DNA of 64,000 bases from Corallococcus sp. AS-1-6 (GTDB lineage Bacteria; Myxococcota; Myxococcia; Myxococcales; Myxococcaceae): contig NZ_JAIQDE010000006.1 in assembly GCF_020037015.1 (NCBI RefSeq), positions 248,001 to 312,000 on the forward strand, given 5' to 3'. Below, one piece after another: positions 1 through 8,442 of the stretch. The notes under the pieces were generated by a model. It was not told the origin of the DNA. It was given only the letters and a program-made list of their open reading frames with translations, and ran no database searches. The translations under genes were made by a program, and so were the position numbers. How positions within the stretch are numbered: the stretch's first letter is position 1; each line of letters begins with the position of its first letter.

Positions 1-202
1 GGACGACCTTGGATGATGACTCCCCCCGTCCTCTCCGGGCCGTGACACCAGGGCCGACAGGAACATGCGTCATGCTAGCGGGGACCGCGGTGCGTTGCAC
101 CCCGTCCGCCGGCAGGCCCGCCCGGCAGGCAGGCGGTGTGCGGCAGGCGATGCAATGACCACACTGGGGGACCGTAGGAAGGGGCAAGGAGGAACGAAAT
201 CC
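1..202. other. No gene recognised
   Basis: I see no convincing coding sequence here. An open frame runs in from position 65 towards the next gene, but its residues are low-complexity Arg/Gly/Ala and a much better ribosome binding site lies just before position 203. The stretch presumably holds the leader and promoter of the gene at 203. Confidence 0.5.
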
Positions 203-424
203 ATGTCGCGTCCCGGACTTGCTGCGCTGCTGTCGTTCTTCATCCCCGGCGTGGGGCAGATCTACAACGGTGACATCCTGCGCGGGGTCTTCTGGCTCAT
301 CATCACGCCCGGCTTCTGGCTGGGCACGGGCGGCATCCTCGGCTGGGTGTGCCACGTCATCGCCGCGGCCACCGCCTACAACCGCGCCGAGGACAAGGAG
401 CGGCTGAGATACGGCATGGGCTAG
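203..424 (+). CDS. Small TM2-like membrane protein
   Basis: A 73-residue protein. After a short start it reads LLSFFIPGVGQIYNGD, the phrase typical of TM2-domain and related small two-helix membrane proteins (helix, Pro-Gly-Gly-Gln turn, Tyr-Asn-Gly). A second hydrophobic stretch (WLIITPGFWLGTGGILGWVC) gives a two-span hairpin, and the tail is charged. The start at 203 is chosen over upstream frames because AAGGAGGA lies about 9 bases before it. The molecular role of such proteins is not established. It stands alone on the plus strand, and a minus-strand terminator lies just beyond its end. Confidence 0.75.
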   Translation: MSRPGLAALLSFFIPGVGQIYNGDILRGVFWLIITPGFWLGTGGILGWVCHVIAAATAYNRAEDKERLRYGMG

Positions 425-437
425 TCACGCGGACATG

Positions 438-458
438 AAAAAGGGGCCCGCTGGCCCC
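438..458 (-). terminator. Intrinsic terminator of the small basic protein gene
   Basis: Read on the minus strand, GGGGCC, a four-base loop AGCG, then GGCCCC is followed at once by TTTTT. It lies about 57 bases beyond the stop of the minus-strand gene ending at 515, so it fits as that gene's terminator. Confidence 0.75.
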
Positions 459-514
459 TCGCCCACCGCCGCCCCGGTGCCCTCATGGGCCGGGGCGGTG
501 TCGCTTCATGAAGC

Positions 515-706
515 TCAGGTATTGAACGCGTCGGGCAGCGGTTGCGGGCCCGGGATGATGCCGGCGATATCGGGATCCTCTTCGCCCGGCCCGCGAGTCG
601 GACGGTTGTCCTTCTCGGTCTTGCGCTCGGCCTTCTTGGCGTCCTTCTCGCGCTGCTTCTGCGCGCGCGCCATCTCCTTCTGCCGCTTTGTGGACCTTCC
701 CTGCAT
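515..706 (-). CDS. Small Lys/Arg-rich protein of unknown function
   Basis: A 63-residue protein. Residues 1-35 are strongly basic and probably helical (STKRQKEMARAQKQREKDAKK). The C-terminal half is acidic and Pro-rich (GPGEEDPDIAGIIPGPQPLP). The start at 706 is supported by AGGAGG seven bases upstream; the frame extends further but through a terminator hairpin. It lies directly downstream of the cold-shock gene on the same strand, yet a clear terminator separates them, so it probably has its own promoter or lives on read-through. The basic head suggests nucleic-acid or ribosome contact, but that is only inference. I do not recognise a named family. Confidence 0.7.
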   Translation of the reverse strand: MQGRSTKRQKEMARAQKQREKDAKKAERKTEKDNRPTRGPGEEDPDIAGIIPGPQPLPDAFNT

Positions 707-731
707 GGAACCTCCTGGGAAACATTGACCG

Positions 732-765
732 AAAAAGAGGCCCGGCCCCGTCAAGGCCGGACCTC
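732..765 (-). terminator. Intrinsic terminator of the cold-shock gene
   Basis: On the minus strand GAGGTCCGGCC, a short loop and GGCCGGGCCTC are followed by TTTTT. It starts about 34 bases beyond the stop of the cold-shock gene. Confidence 0.85.
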
Positions 766-798
766 GTGGATGCGTGAAGAGCAACCGAGCCGGTGGGC

Positions 799-1005
799 TC
801 AGCCGACCGGGCGGACGTTCTCCGCCTGCAGGCCCTTGGGGCCCTTCTTCACGTCGAACTCCACCTTCTGGCCCTCGGCCAGGGTGCGGAAACCGTCCGA
901 CTGGATGGCGGTGTGGTGGCAGAACACGTCCGGACCACCGCTGTCCTGCGTGATGAAACCAAAGCCCTTCGCATCATTGAACCACTTCACCGTACCACTT
1001 GCCAT
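799..1005 (-). CDS. Cold-shock protein (CspA family)
   Basis: At 68 residues it has the usual length of a single cold-shock domain, a five-stranded OB-fold that binds single-stranded RNA or DNA and melts RNA structure. The RNP1 motif KGFGFI (residues 13-18) and an RNP2-type motif [10 protein letters not shown] are visible. The usual DVFVHFSAI reads VFCHH here, so a Cys and an extra His sit on the binding face. It opens with the normal [20 protein letters not shown]-type ribosome site precedes the ATG, and the gene ends in its own intrinsic terminator. Myxobacteria carry several csp paralogues; I cannot say which one this is. Confidence 0.95.
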   Translation of the reverse strand: MASGTVKWFNDAKGFGFITQDSGGPDVFCHHTAIQSDGFRTLAEGQKVEFDVKKGPKGLQAENVRPVG

Positions 1006-1364
1006 GATCTGCTTCCTTGTCCCACAGACAACCTGGCGAGAGCGCCGGGCTGCCCGCCCCGTGACTTTGGGGCGAAGACCGCGCCTTAACCCTGAACAGG
1101 CATGAAGTCGAGCCGGGAACCACTCCCGGCCTGCCTCACGCCGTCGAAGGTAACAACCTCGATCTCAGCGTGAAACGCCTTCTCGGGGCCGGGCATTTCC
1201 CGCTGGCTGACGCTCCAGGCAGCCAGGGGGTGACAGGTTTTGGGCCCGGCGGTGTTCCGGAATAGTTTCCACCCCTGAACACTTCCGCCTGGACGTGTCC
1301 TATCGTGGAATCCGCCGGACCCTGCTCCACCCCGCCGTCCCCCTCCCGTGAGGCGCCCCTCCCA
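1006..1364. other. Divergent intergenic region, csp / desaturase
   Basis: This region must hold the promoters of the minus-strand cold-shock gene and the plus-strand desaturase. I see no promoter pair I would defend. GGAATAGTTTCC at 1259-1270 is an imperfect inverted repeat that could be a regulator site. Its last 60 bases can be read as an N-terminal extension of the desaturase (GTG at 1305), but the residues are low-complexity. Confidence 0.4.
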
Positions 1365-2498
1365 GTGACGAACCCGACCCGTGTGACCTTTGGCCAGCGC
1401 GATGCCTCCTTCGCGGAGGACCTGAAGCAGCGTGTCTCCGAGTACTTCGAGACCCGGAACCTTTCGCAGCGGGCCAACAAGGCCATGTACGTGAAGGCCC
1501 TGGCCATCCTGGGCTTCACGGCGGGCGTCTACGGACTGCTGCTCAGCGGCCACTTCAACGCCTGGGGCATGCTGGGGCTGTCGGTGCTGATGGGCGTGGC
1601 CATCGCGGGCATCGGCTTCTGCATCGGCCATGACGGCGTGCACGGCTCCTTCAGCGACGACGCGCGGGTGAACACGGTGGTGGGCTTCGCGTTCGACCTG
1701 ATTGGCGCGAACAGCTACATGTGGCGCATCACCCACAACGTCCTGCACCACACGTACACCAACATCCAGGGCATGGACGAGGACCTGACGGTGAGCCCGC
1801 AGTTGCGGCTGTCGCCGTACAGCGAGTGGAAGGGGTACCACCGCTTCCAGCACCTGTACGCCTTCGCGGCCTACTCGTTCACCACCGTCTTCTGGGTGTT
1901 CGCCAAGGACTACAAGTACTTCTTCCAGAAGGACCTGGGCCCCTACAAGGGCAAGAAGCACGCGCCGGCGGAGTGGGCCCGCCTGGTGGCGATGAAGGCC
2001 GTGTACTACGGCTGGACGCTGGTGATTCCGTGGCTGGTGCTGGACGTCACCTGGTGGCAGTTCGTGCTGGGGCAGTTGGCCATGCACCTGACGGCGGGCT
2101 TCATCCTGGGCATCGTCTTCCAGTTGGCGCACGTGGTGGAGGACGCGGAGTTCCCCGTGCCGGACACCGACGGCAAGGTGGAGGACGCGTGGATGGTGCA
2201 CCAGTTGCGCACCACCGCGAACTTCGCCCGCAAGAACCGCCTGCTGAGCTGGTACGTGGGCGGCCTCAACTTCCAGGTGGAGCACCACCTGTTCCCCAAG
2301 GTGTGCAGCATCCACTACCCGGCCCTGAGTGAAATCGTGAAGGCCACCGCCCAGGAGCACGGCCTGCCCTACCTGGAGGCGGAGACCTTCCGCAGCGGCG
2401 TGGCCTCGCACTACCGGATGCTCAAGCGGCTGGGCCGCCCGCCCGCGGTGGACGCCGTCGAGGAAGGCGCCAAGCCGAAGCTCGCCGTGGCCGCCTGA
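1365..2498 (+). CDS. Acyl-lipid / acyl-CoA fatty acid desaturase, front-end type
   Basis: A membrane di-iron enzyme that inserts a cis double bond into a fatty acyl chain. All three histidine boxes are present: HDGVH (about residues 89-93), HNVLHH (124-129) and QVEHH (304-308). The Gln in the third box is typical of front-end (delta-5/6-like) desaturases. Hydrophobic pairs lie around residues 42-85 and 210-260. There is no cytochrome b5 domain, so a separate electron donor is needed. I start it at GTG 1365 because homologous-looking sequence begins there (TNPTRVTFGQRDASF); a GTG at 1305 is possible. It is probably involved in unsaturated membrane lipids, perhaps with temperature given the neighbouring csp gene, which is inference. 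A strong terminator follows. Confidence 0.88.
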   Translation: MTNPTRVTFGQRDASFAEDLKQRVSEYFETRNLSQRANKAMYVKALAILGFTAGVYGLLLSGHFNAWGMLGLSVLMGVAIAGIGFCIGHDGVHGSFSDDARVNTVVGFAFDLIGANSYMWRITHNVLHHTYTNIQGMDEDLTVSPQLRLSPYSEWKGYHRFQHLYAFAAYSFTTVFWVFAKDYKYFFQKDLGPYKGKKHAPAEWARLVAMKAVYYGWTLVIPWLVLDVTWWQFVLGQLAMHLTAGFILGIVFQLAHVVEDAEFPVPDTDGKVEDAWMVHQLRTTANFARKNRLLSWYVGGLNFQVEHHLFPKVCSIHYPALSEIVKATAQEHGLPYLEAETFRSGVASHYRMLKRLGRPPAVDAVEEGAKPKLAVAA

Positions 2499-2527
2499 TC
2501 CACCCGGACAGCCGCGCGGCAAGCCCC

Positions 2528-2572
2528 AGGGGCCGTCCTCCTCGTCCGAGGGAGGCGGCCCCTGCTGCTTTT
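2528..2572 (+). terminator. Intrinsic terminator after the desaturase
   Basis: AGGGGCCG pairs perfectly with CGGCCCCT, extended inside by CCTCC/GGAGG, then GCTGCTTTT. It lies 30 bases beyond the desaturase stop and reaches the stop of the convergent HAD gene. The reverse strand lacks a T run, so it acts mainly on the plus strand. Confidence 0.8.
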
Positions 2573-3231
2573 CAGGCGCCCGCGCTCCGCAGCGCCGCCA
2601 GCAGCTCCCCGGCGGACGACACCACCGCGCGAGCCCCGTGCGCGTGCAGCTCCTCCGCCGTGCGGAAGCCCCAGGTGACGCCCACGCCGTACATGCCCGC
2701 GGCCTTCGCCGTGTCCATGTCCACGGAGGTGTCCCCCACGAAGCCGCACGCGCCCGGCGCCACGCCCAGCTCCTCCGCCAGGGCCAGCGCCGCGGTGGGG
2801 TCCGGCTTGCGCGGGATGCCGGGCCGCTCGCCGTACACGGCCGTGAAGCGCACCGCCGGCAGCAGCCGCGCCGCCAGCCGCTTCACGAAGTCGTCGGACT
2901 TGTTGCTGAGCACGCCCAGCCGCACGCCGTCCGCCGCCAGCCGCGCGAGCGCGTCCTCCACGCCCGGGTAGGCATACGTCCGGTCGAACAGGTGGGTGTC
3001 GTAATAGGCGTGGTAGGTGGCCAGCACCTGCCCCTGGAGCGCGGGGGCGGCCCCGCCCGTGGCCCGCTCCGCGAGCTTCGCCACGCCCTCCCCCACGAAG
3101 CGCAGGTAGGCGGACTCCGGGTGCGGCGGCAGGCCGTGTTGCGTGAGCGCGTGGTTCATCGCCGCGGCGATGTCCCCCAGCGAGTCCACCAGCGTCCCAT
3201 CCAGGTCGAAGAGCACGGCGCGCAGGAGCAT
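2572..3231 (-). CDS. gph: HAD hydrolase, phosphoglycolate phosphatase-like
   Basis: A 219-residue haloacid-dehalogenase phosphatase with a helical cap. Motif I is FDLDGTLVDS (residues 8-17, with the nucleophile and acid Asp), motif II VLSNK (Ser/Asn about 107-108), motif III Lys in IPRKPDP, and motif IV FVGDTSVDM. DGTLVDS plus the GxPRKPDP segment matches the Gph subgroup, which removes phosphate from 2-phosphoglycolate. Subfamily members also act on pyrophosphate or other sugar phosphates, so the substrate is not certain. Ten bases precede the next structural element; it converges with the desaturase and is probably a single-gene unit. Confidence 0.85.
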   Translation of the reverse strand: MLLRAVLFDLDGTLVDSLGDIAAAMNHALTQHGLPPHPESAYLRFVGEGVAKLAERATGGAAPALQGQVLATYHAYYDTHLFDRTYAYPGVEDALARLAADGVRLGVLSNKSDDFVKRLAARLLPAVRFTAVYGERPGIPRKPDPTAALALAEELGVAPGACGFVGDTSVDMDTAKAAGMYGVGVTWGFRTAEELHAHGARAVVSSAGELLAALRSAGA

Positions 3232-3259
3232 GATGGGGCGCTTCTCTAGCAGAAACGCG

Positions 3260-3294
3260 AACGCCCCGACCCACGCGGGGTCAGGGCGTTTTTT
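3260..3294 (+). terminator. Hairpin with T-run facing the plus strand
   Basis: AACGCCCCGACCC, a short loop and GGGGTCAGGGCGTT are followed by TTTTTT on the plus strand. Both flanking genes lie on the minus strand, so in the minus direction it is a stem followed by only a weak T stretch (CGTTCGCGTTT). It may still end the ExbB/ExbD transcript, or it may stop antisense transcription coming from the desaturase side. Confidence 0.6.
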
Positions 3295-3336
3295 GTAAAG
3301 CGCGGAGCCCGGAACCGGCCGGGAGCCGCCGCGAAG

Positions 3337-3918
3337 CTAGTGGGGCGTGGCGGCGGCGGTCTTCTCACCGCCGGCGCCGCCGCTGGCCTGGATGACGGCG
3401 AAGTTGATGTTGCTGTAGCCGGCCGTGGCGCAACTGAACATCACCCGCTTGATGATCTTGAACTGCACGTCCTTGTTGGCCTGGATGTTCACGTCGCCCT
3501 TGAAGGTCTCGCCACCGCCGGCCATGGAGTGCAGGTCCTCGAACTGCTTCTTCATGTCCCGCAGCTTCTCTTCCAGCGCGGGGATGTTGAGGTACTCGTC
3601 CTTGGTGAGGTCCTCCACCCGGCCCACGATGGTGCCCGACACGCTGACCTGGTCGTTGGACACCATCACCACCGGGTGCATCTCCACTTCCTTCACGTTG
3701 ACCGCTTCGGGAAGGACGATGTCCTTGGTCATCATCAGCACCTCGCCCGTCGCGGAGAAGTTCGCGATGAGGAAGAGCACGATGATGACGAACATGTCGA
3801 CGAGCGGGGTGATGAGCAGGTCCGCGTTGCCGTTCTTCTTGCCGTGACCGCCGTGGCCGAAGACCTTGGAGTGCTCCAGCCGCTTGCCGTACCGCTTACC
3901 GGGAACCTTGATGCCCAT
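3337..3918 (-). CDS. aglS: ExbD/TolR-family stator protein, probable gliding motor AglS
   Basis: A 193-residue protein with one membrane helix and a periplasmic domain. The helix reads LLITPLVDMFVIIVLFLIANF, with the family's proton-carrying Asp at residue 41. The long basic, Gly/His-rich N-terminus (residues 1-30) is cytoplasmic. The periplasmic part contains a coiled segment (IPALEEKLRDMKKQFEDL) and the ExbD-type C-terminal fold. It is the third gene of a co-directional ExbB-ExbD-ExbD set, 18 bases after the previous stop, with AGGAG upstream. In Myxococcus xanthus the only motor with exactly this order is aglR-aglQ-aglS, which powers gliding. I assign aglS from architecture and remembered synteny with traAB. 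An uncharacterised Tol/Exb paralogue is the alternative. Confidence 0.65.
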   Translation of the reverse strand: MGIKVPGKRYGKRLEHSKVFGHGGHGKKNGNADLLITPLVDMFVIIVLFLIANFSATGEVLMMTKDIVLPEAVNVKEVEMHPVVMVSNDQVSVSGTIVGRVEDLTKDEYLNIPALEEKLRDMKKQFEDLHSMAGGGETFKGDVNIQANKDVQFKIIKRVMFSCATAGYSNINFAVIQASGGAGGEKTAAATPH

Positions 3919-3936
3919 GGCTTGGGTGCTCTCCTG

Positions 3937-4425
3937 TTAGCCCATCGCCGCGGAGACCGACACCTGGGGCAACCCGGAGCCGATGCACTCGTCGATGATG
4001 CGGACCAGGTCCTCGTAGCGGACCGCGTCCTCGGTCTGAAGGGTGATGGCGGACTGGTCCGGAAGCTGCGCCTTCAACTCCTTGAAGCGCGCAATCAGCT
4101 TGGTCAGGTCCGGCCGGCCCTTGTCATCCCGGGTGAGGGGAATGGGGTCGAAGGCGCTCTGGTCGGCGGTGAGGCGCATCTCCGTGGGCGACACCAGGAG
4201 GGTGAGCTGGACCGTCTTGGTCTTCTCCTCCTCCTGCTGCTCGTCCGTGGAGGCCCCGCCGGCCTGGGACACCTGGAGACGGCCGATCTGGGTCCAGACC
4301 GCCGTCATGATGAGGAAGCTGATGGTCACCGCCATCAGGTCGATGAAGGGCACCATGTTGATGGCGGTGTCGAGCGGCTTCTTGCCACCCTTTCCACCGG
4401 TGCCCAGGTCCATTCCGCCGGCCAT
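3937..4425 (-). CDS. aglQ: ExbD/TolR-family stator protein, probable gliding motor AglQ
   Basis: A 162-residue protein. A Gly/Lys-rich cytoplasmic start is followed by LDTAINMVPFIDLMAVTISF, a single helix with the proton-carrying Asp at residue 29. In M. xanthus AglQ the essential ion-channel Asp is reported at residue 28, which agrees within one position. The periplasmic domain (about 60-162) ends in the family pattern AVRYEDLVRIIDECIGSGLPQVSVS. GGAGGT sits eight bases before the ATG. Together with the other ExbD protein and the ExbB protein it would form the stator that converts proton flow into movement of focal-adhesion complexes. The Exb/Tol family call is secure; the Agl identity is inferred. 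Confidence 0.68.
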   Translation of the reverse strand: MAGGMDLGTGGKGGKKPLDTAINMVPFIDLMAVTISFLIMTAVWTQIGRLQVSQAGGASTDEQQEEEKTKTVQLTLLVSPTEMRLTADQSAFDPIPLTRDDKGRPDLTKLIARFKELKAQLPDQSAITLQTEDAVRYEDLVRIIDECIGSGLPQVSVSAAMG

Positions 4426-4585
4426 GGCGACTACCTCCCAACCCTACCGCGCTCTTCGCGCACGAACGACGTTTCAAGAAGACTGCGAAGGATGGCGCGC
4501 CTGCGGGTGCTCTCCATGCCTCGGGGCATCCAGACAGCGCGCCAGGACTTCAGGTTCCACGACCACCGCGCGACCGCGAGGAGGA

Positions 4586-5323
4586 CTACTCCTCGGCGTG
4601 GGCGGAGGCCGGGATGTTCAGGTTCTTGAACTTGTCGCGGTTGGCCACGATGAGGTTCAGCACGGAGACGCTGGTCTCGTTGATGTCGTTGATGATGCTC
4701 TGGGTGCGGCCCATCAGCACGGAGAAGGCCACCAGCGCCGGGATGGCCGTGAGCAGACCGAAGCCCGTGCAGTTCATGGCTTCGGAGATGCCGTTCGCCA
4801 GAATGGTCGCCTTGTCGGCCGGGTTCACGTTCGCCACCGCCTCGAAGCAGGTGATGAGACCGTTCACCGTGCCCAGGAGGCCCGCGAGCATCGCCGCGTT
4901 ACCGAGCATCGCCAGGTAGCCCGTGCGCGCCTCCAGCTTCGGCGTCTCACGCAGGCTGGCCTCGTCGAGCGCCGCCTGGACCTCTTCCTGGCCCTTGGGC
5001 ACGCTCATCAGGCCGGCCTTGACGACGTTGGTCAGCGGCGTGCTCTTCTGGCCGGCCACGTAGTTGATGGCCTTGTCCAGGTCGCCCGCGTAGATGTGCT
5101 TCTTCAGCCCGCGCAGGAAGCCTTCCTTGTTGATGGAGGCCTTGCCGAACAGGACGATGCTGCGCTCGATGATGATGGAGAGCGCGATCACCAGACAGAC
5201 CGCGATGGGGTACATACCGGCCTGACCGGACTCCCAGCGGCGCCCCAGCTCCTGCAGGAAGGTCTCATTGCTTCCGCCGGCGTTGGCGAGAACGGACAGA
5301 TTGGCTACGAACCCCAGGTTCAT
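4586..5323 (-). CDS. aglR: ExbB/TolQ/MotA-family proton channel, probable gliding motor AglR
   Basis: A 245-residue protein with the three-helix ExbB plan: helix 1 near residues 35-57 (MYPIAVCLVIALSIIIERSI), then a cytoplasmic loop, then two helices in the conserved region LGNAAMLAGLLGTVNGLITCFEAV and GFGLLTAIPALVAFSVLM. The GTVxGLIxxFxA and Thr-Ala-Ile-Pro motifs line the proton path. The start at 5323 is set by GGAGG nine bases upstream; the frame continues to 5398 without support. A 160-base gap separates it from the first ExbD gene, longer than usual for this operon, with no terminator visible. Identity as AglR rests on gene order. Confidence 0.68.
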   Translation of the reverse strand: MNLGFVANLSVLANAGGSNETFLQELGRRWESGQAGMYPIAVCLVIALSIIIERSIVLFGKASINKEGFLRGLKKHIYAGDLDKAINYVAGQKSTPLTNVVKAGLMSVPKGQEEVQAALDEASLRETPKLEARTGYLAMLGNAAMLAGLLGTVNGLITCFEAVANVNPADKATILANGISEAMNCTGFGLLTAIPALVAFSVLMGRTQSIINDINETSVSVLNLIVANRDKFKNLNIPASAHAEE

Positions 5324-5414
5324 CACGGAAAGCCTCCAGATGGACGGCGCGGCACGCGCTTGCGAACCACTCCGCACTGCTGCCGGCCGGGTGGACATCC
5401 ACCCAGGTCAGCGG

Positions 5415-5516
5415 CAGGAATTTTGGATCACGGTGGCGCCGAGTCTAGGAACCGCTCCCAGGCGTGTCAAGGCAGGCACCCTCAGCGTTAGTTACTGAAA
5501 TCTCACAGGAATTTTG
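5415..5516. repeat. Pair of identical 11-bp direct repeats flanking the aglR promoter
   Basis: CAGGAATTTTG occurs at 5415-5425 and again at 5506-5516, 91 bases apart. One copy lies just past the predicted aglR transcription start and the other upstream of its -35 box. AT-rich exact repeats of this length are unexpected in this genome, so they are candidate binding sites of one regulator. Confidence 0.55.
5442..5470 (-). promoter_or_regulatory. Sigma70-type promoter for the aglRQS unit
   Basis: On the minus strand TTGACA (5470-5465) is followed after exactly 17 bases by TAGACT (5447-5442). The -35 is perfect and four of six -10 bases match. The predicted start gives a leader of roughly 110 bases before the ATG at 5323. 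Confidence 0.65.
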
Positions 5517-5518
5517 CG

Positions 5519-5535
5519 TTGGCGCGCGGCTTGCC
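5519..5535 (+). promoter_or_regulatory. Sigma54-like -24/-12 element
   Basis: TTGGCGCGCGGCTTGCC carries GG and GC separated by ten bases, the invariant spacing of sigma54 promoters (consensus TGGCAC-N5-TTGCW). It lies about 100 bases before the MshEN gene. In such GC-rich DNA chance matches occur, so this is a candidate only. Confidence 0.35.
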
Positions 5536-5637
5536 AAGTCGCTCCACAGGGCACAGGACGGGCCCTTTTCCGTGGCTTGCGCAACAGCCATGCCAGCGAT
5601 TTGGGCAGCTTGGAATGACGTGTTAGGCGGGAAAACC

Positions 5638-6498
5638 ATGGCCAGGAAGCGGATTGGTGAGCTGCTGGTGGAACGTGGCGCGATCACCCCGGAGCAGTTG
5701 GAGGCGGGGCTCGCGGCGCAGCGACAGACGCGGCAGCGGCTGGGGGTGACGCTCATCGGGCAGGGCGCCATCACGGAGGCCACGCTGGCGCAGGCGCTCA
5801 GCGAGGCGCTGGGGATGCCGCAGGTGGACCTGGCGGCGATCACCCCGGACTGGGCGGCGGTGCACCTGCTGCGGGCGCGCTTCTGCGAACAGCACGACCT
5901 GTTCCCGTACGCGCTGGAGAACGTGGGCGGCAAGCGCCAGTTGGTGGTGGCGATGGCGGATCCGCTGAACATCACCGCCATCGAAGAGATTGAGTTCACC
6001 AGCGGGCTGAAGGTCAGCGGCCGGGTGACGGCGCTGTCCGCGGTGCGCGGCGCCATCCTGCGCTACTACCACAAGGTCCCCGTGGCCTCGGGCCCCCGCC
6101 CCGCACCGGCGCGGCCTCCCGCCAGGGCGGCGCCGGTGCCCGTGCGTCCGGCCGTGGTGGAGGACGACGAGGAGGTCATCGTCGGCGAGGAGCTGCCCGC
6201 GTCGGAGAAGACGCAGCGCACGTCGCTGGCGGACCTCATCCGCGAGCGCGAGGAGCAGGCGAAGCGCAAGCGCGGCGGCGCGGGGGACAAGCCCAAGGCG
6301 CGGGCGCCCTCGTCCGGCGGGGGCGGGGTGCTGGATGACCTGGACTACCTCTTCGGCCAGGCGGCGCGCGAGGAGCCGGACCGGCTGGAGGAGCTGGAGC
6401 GCCGCTTCTGGGCGTTGATGCGCATCATGGCGCGCAAGGGGCTGCTCACGAACGAGGAGTTCCGGCGCGAGCTGGACGACGACGGCGGCGAGGGCTGA
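5638..6498 (+). CDS. MshEN (GspE N-terminal) domain protein
   Basis: A 286-residue protein. Residues 1-145 match the MshEN domain found at the start of type II secretion/type IV pilus ATPases such as GspE, MshE and PilB: RIGELLVERGAITPEQLEAGLAAQ, the LGMPQVDL turn and LVVAMADPLN. Some MshEN domains bind cyclic-di-GMP through paired RLG/LG motifs; RQRLGVTLI and the EALGMP segment could serve that role here. There is no ATPase domain. It continues with a Pro/Ala-rich linker (150-165), an acidic patch, a charged region and a C-terminal helix-rich tail. Myxobacteria have many such stand-alone proteins, possibly cyclic-di-GMP adaptors. It is divergent from the motor operon. The start has AGGCGGG upstream. 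Confidence 0.8.
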   Translation: MARKRIGELLVERGAITPEQLEAGLAAQRQTRQRLGVTLIGQGAITEATLAQALSEALGMPQVDLAAITPDWAAVHLLRARFCEQHDLFPYALENVGGKRQLVVAMADPLNITAIEEIEFTSGLKVSGRVTALSAVRGAILRYYHKVPVASGPRPAPARPPARAAPVPVRPAVVEDDEEVIVGEELPASEKTQRTSLADLIREREEQAKRKRGGAGDKPKARAPSSGGGGVLDDLDYLFGQAAREEPDRLEELERRFWALMRIMARKGLLTNEEFRRELDDDGGEG

Positions 6499-6519
6499 GG
6501 CGCCCCCCACCGCTCGCGC

Positions 6520-8431
<1,912 letters not shown>

Positions 8432-8442
<11 letters not shown>

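Larger units (their letters stand above)
5324..5637. other. Divergent control region, aglR / MshEN gene
   Basis: This noncoding region is clearly less GC-rich than its neighbours. It holds the minus-strand sigma70-type promoter at 5442-5470, a sigma54-like element on the plus strand at 5519-5535, and two identical 11-base repeats. These are listed separately. Confidence 0.7.

Noticed and set aside
65-202. Longer version of the first small membrane protein
   Set aside because: The upstream part is unrelated Arg-rich sequence and AAGGAGGA clearly marks the start at 203.
1305-1364. N-terminal extension of the desaturase from GTG 1305
   Set aside because: The residues are low-complexity Ser/Pro/Arg and there is no ribosome site; kept only as an alternative.
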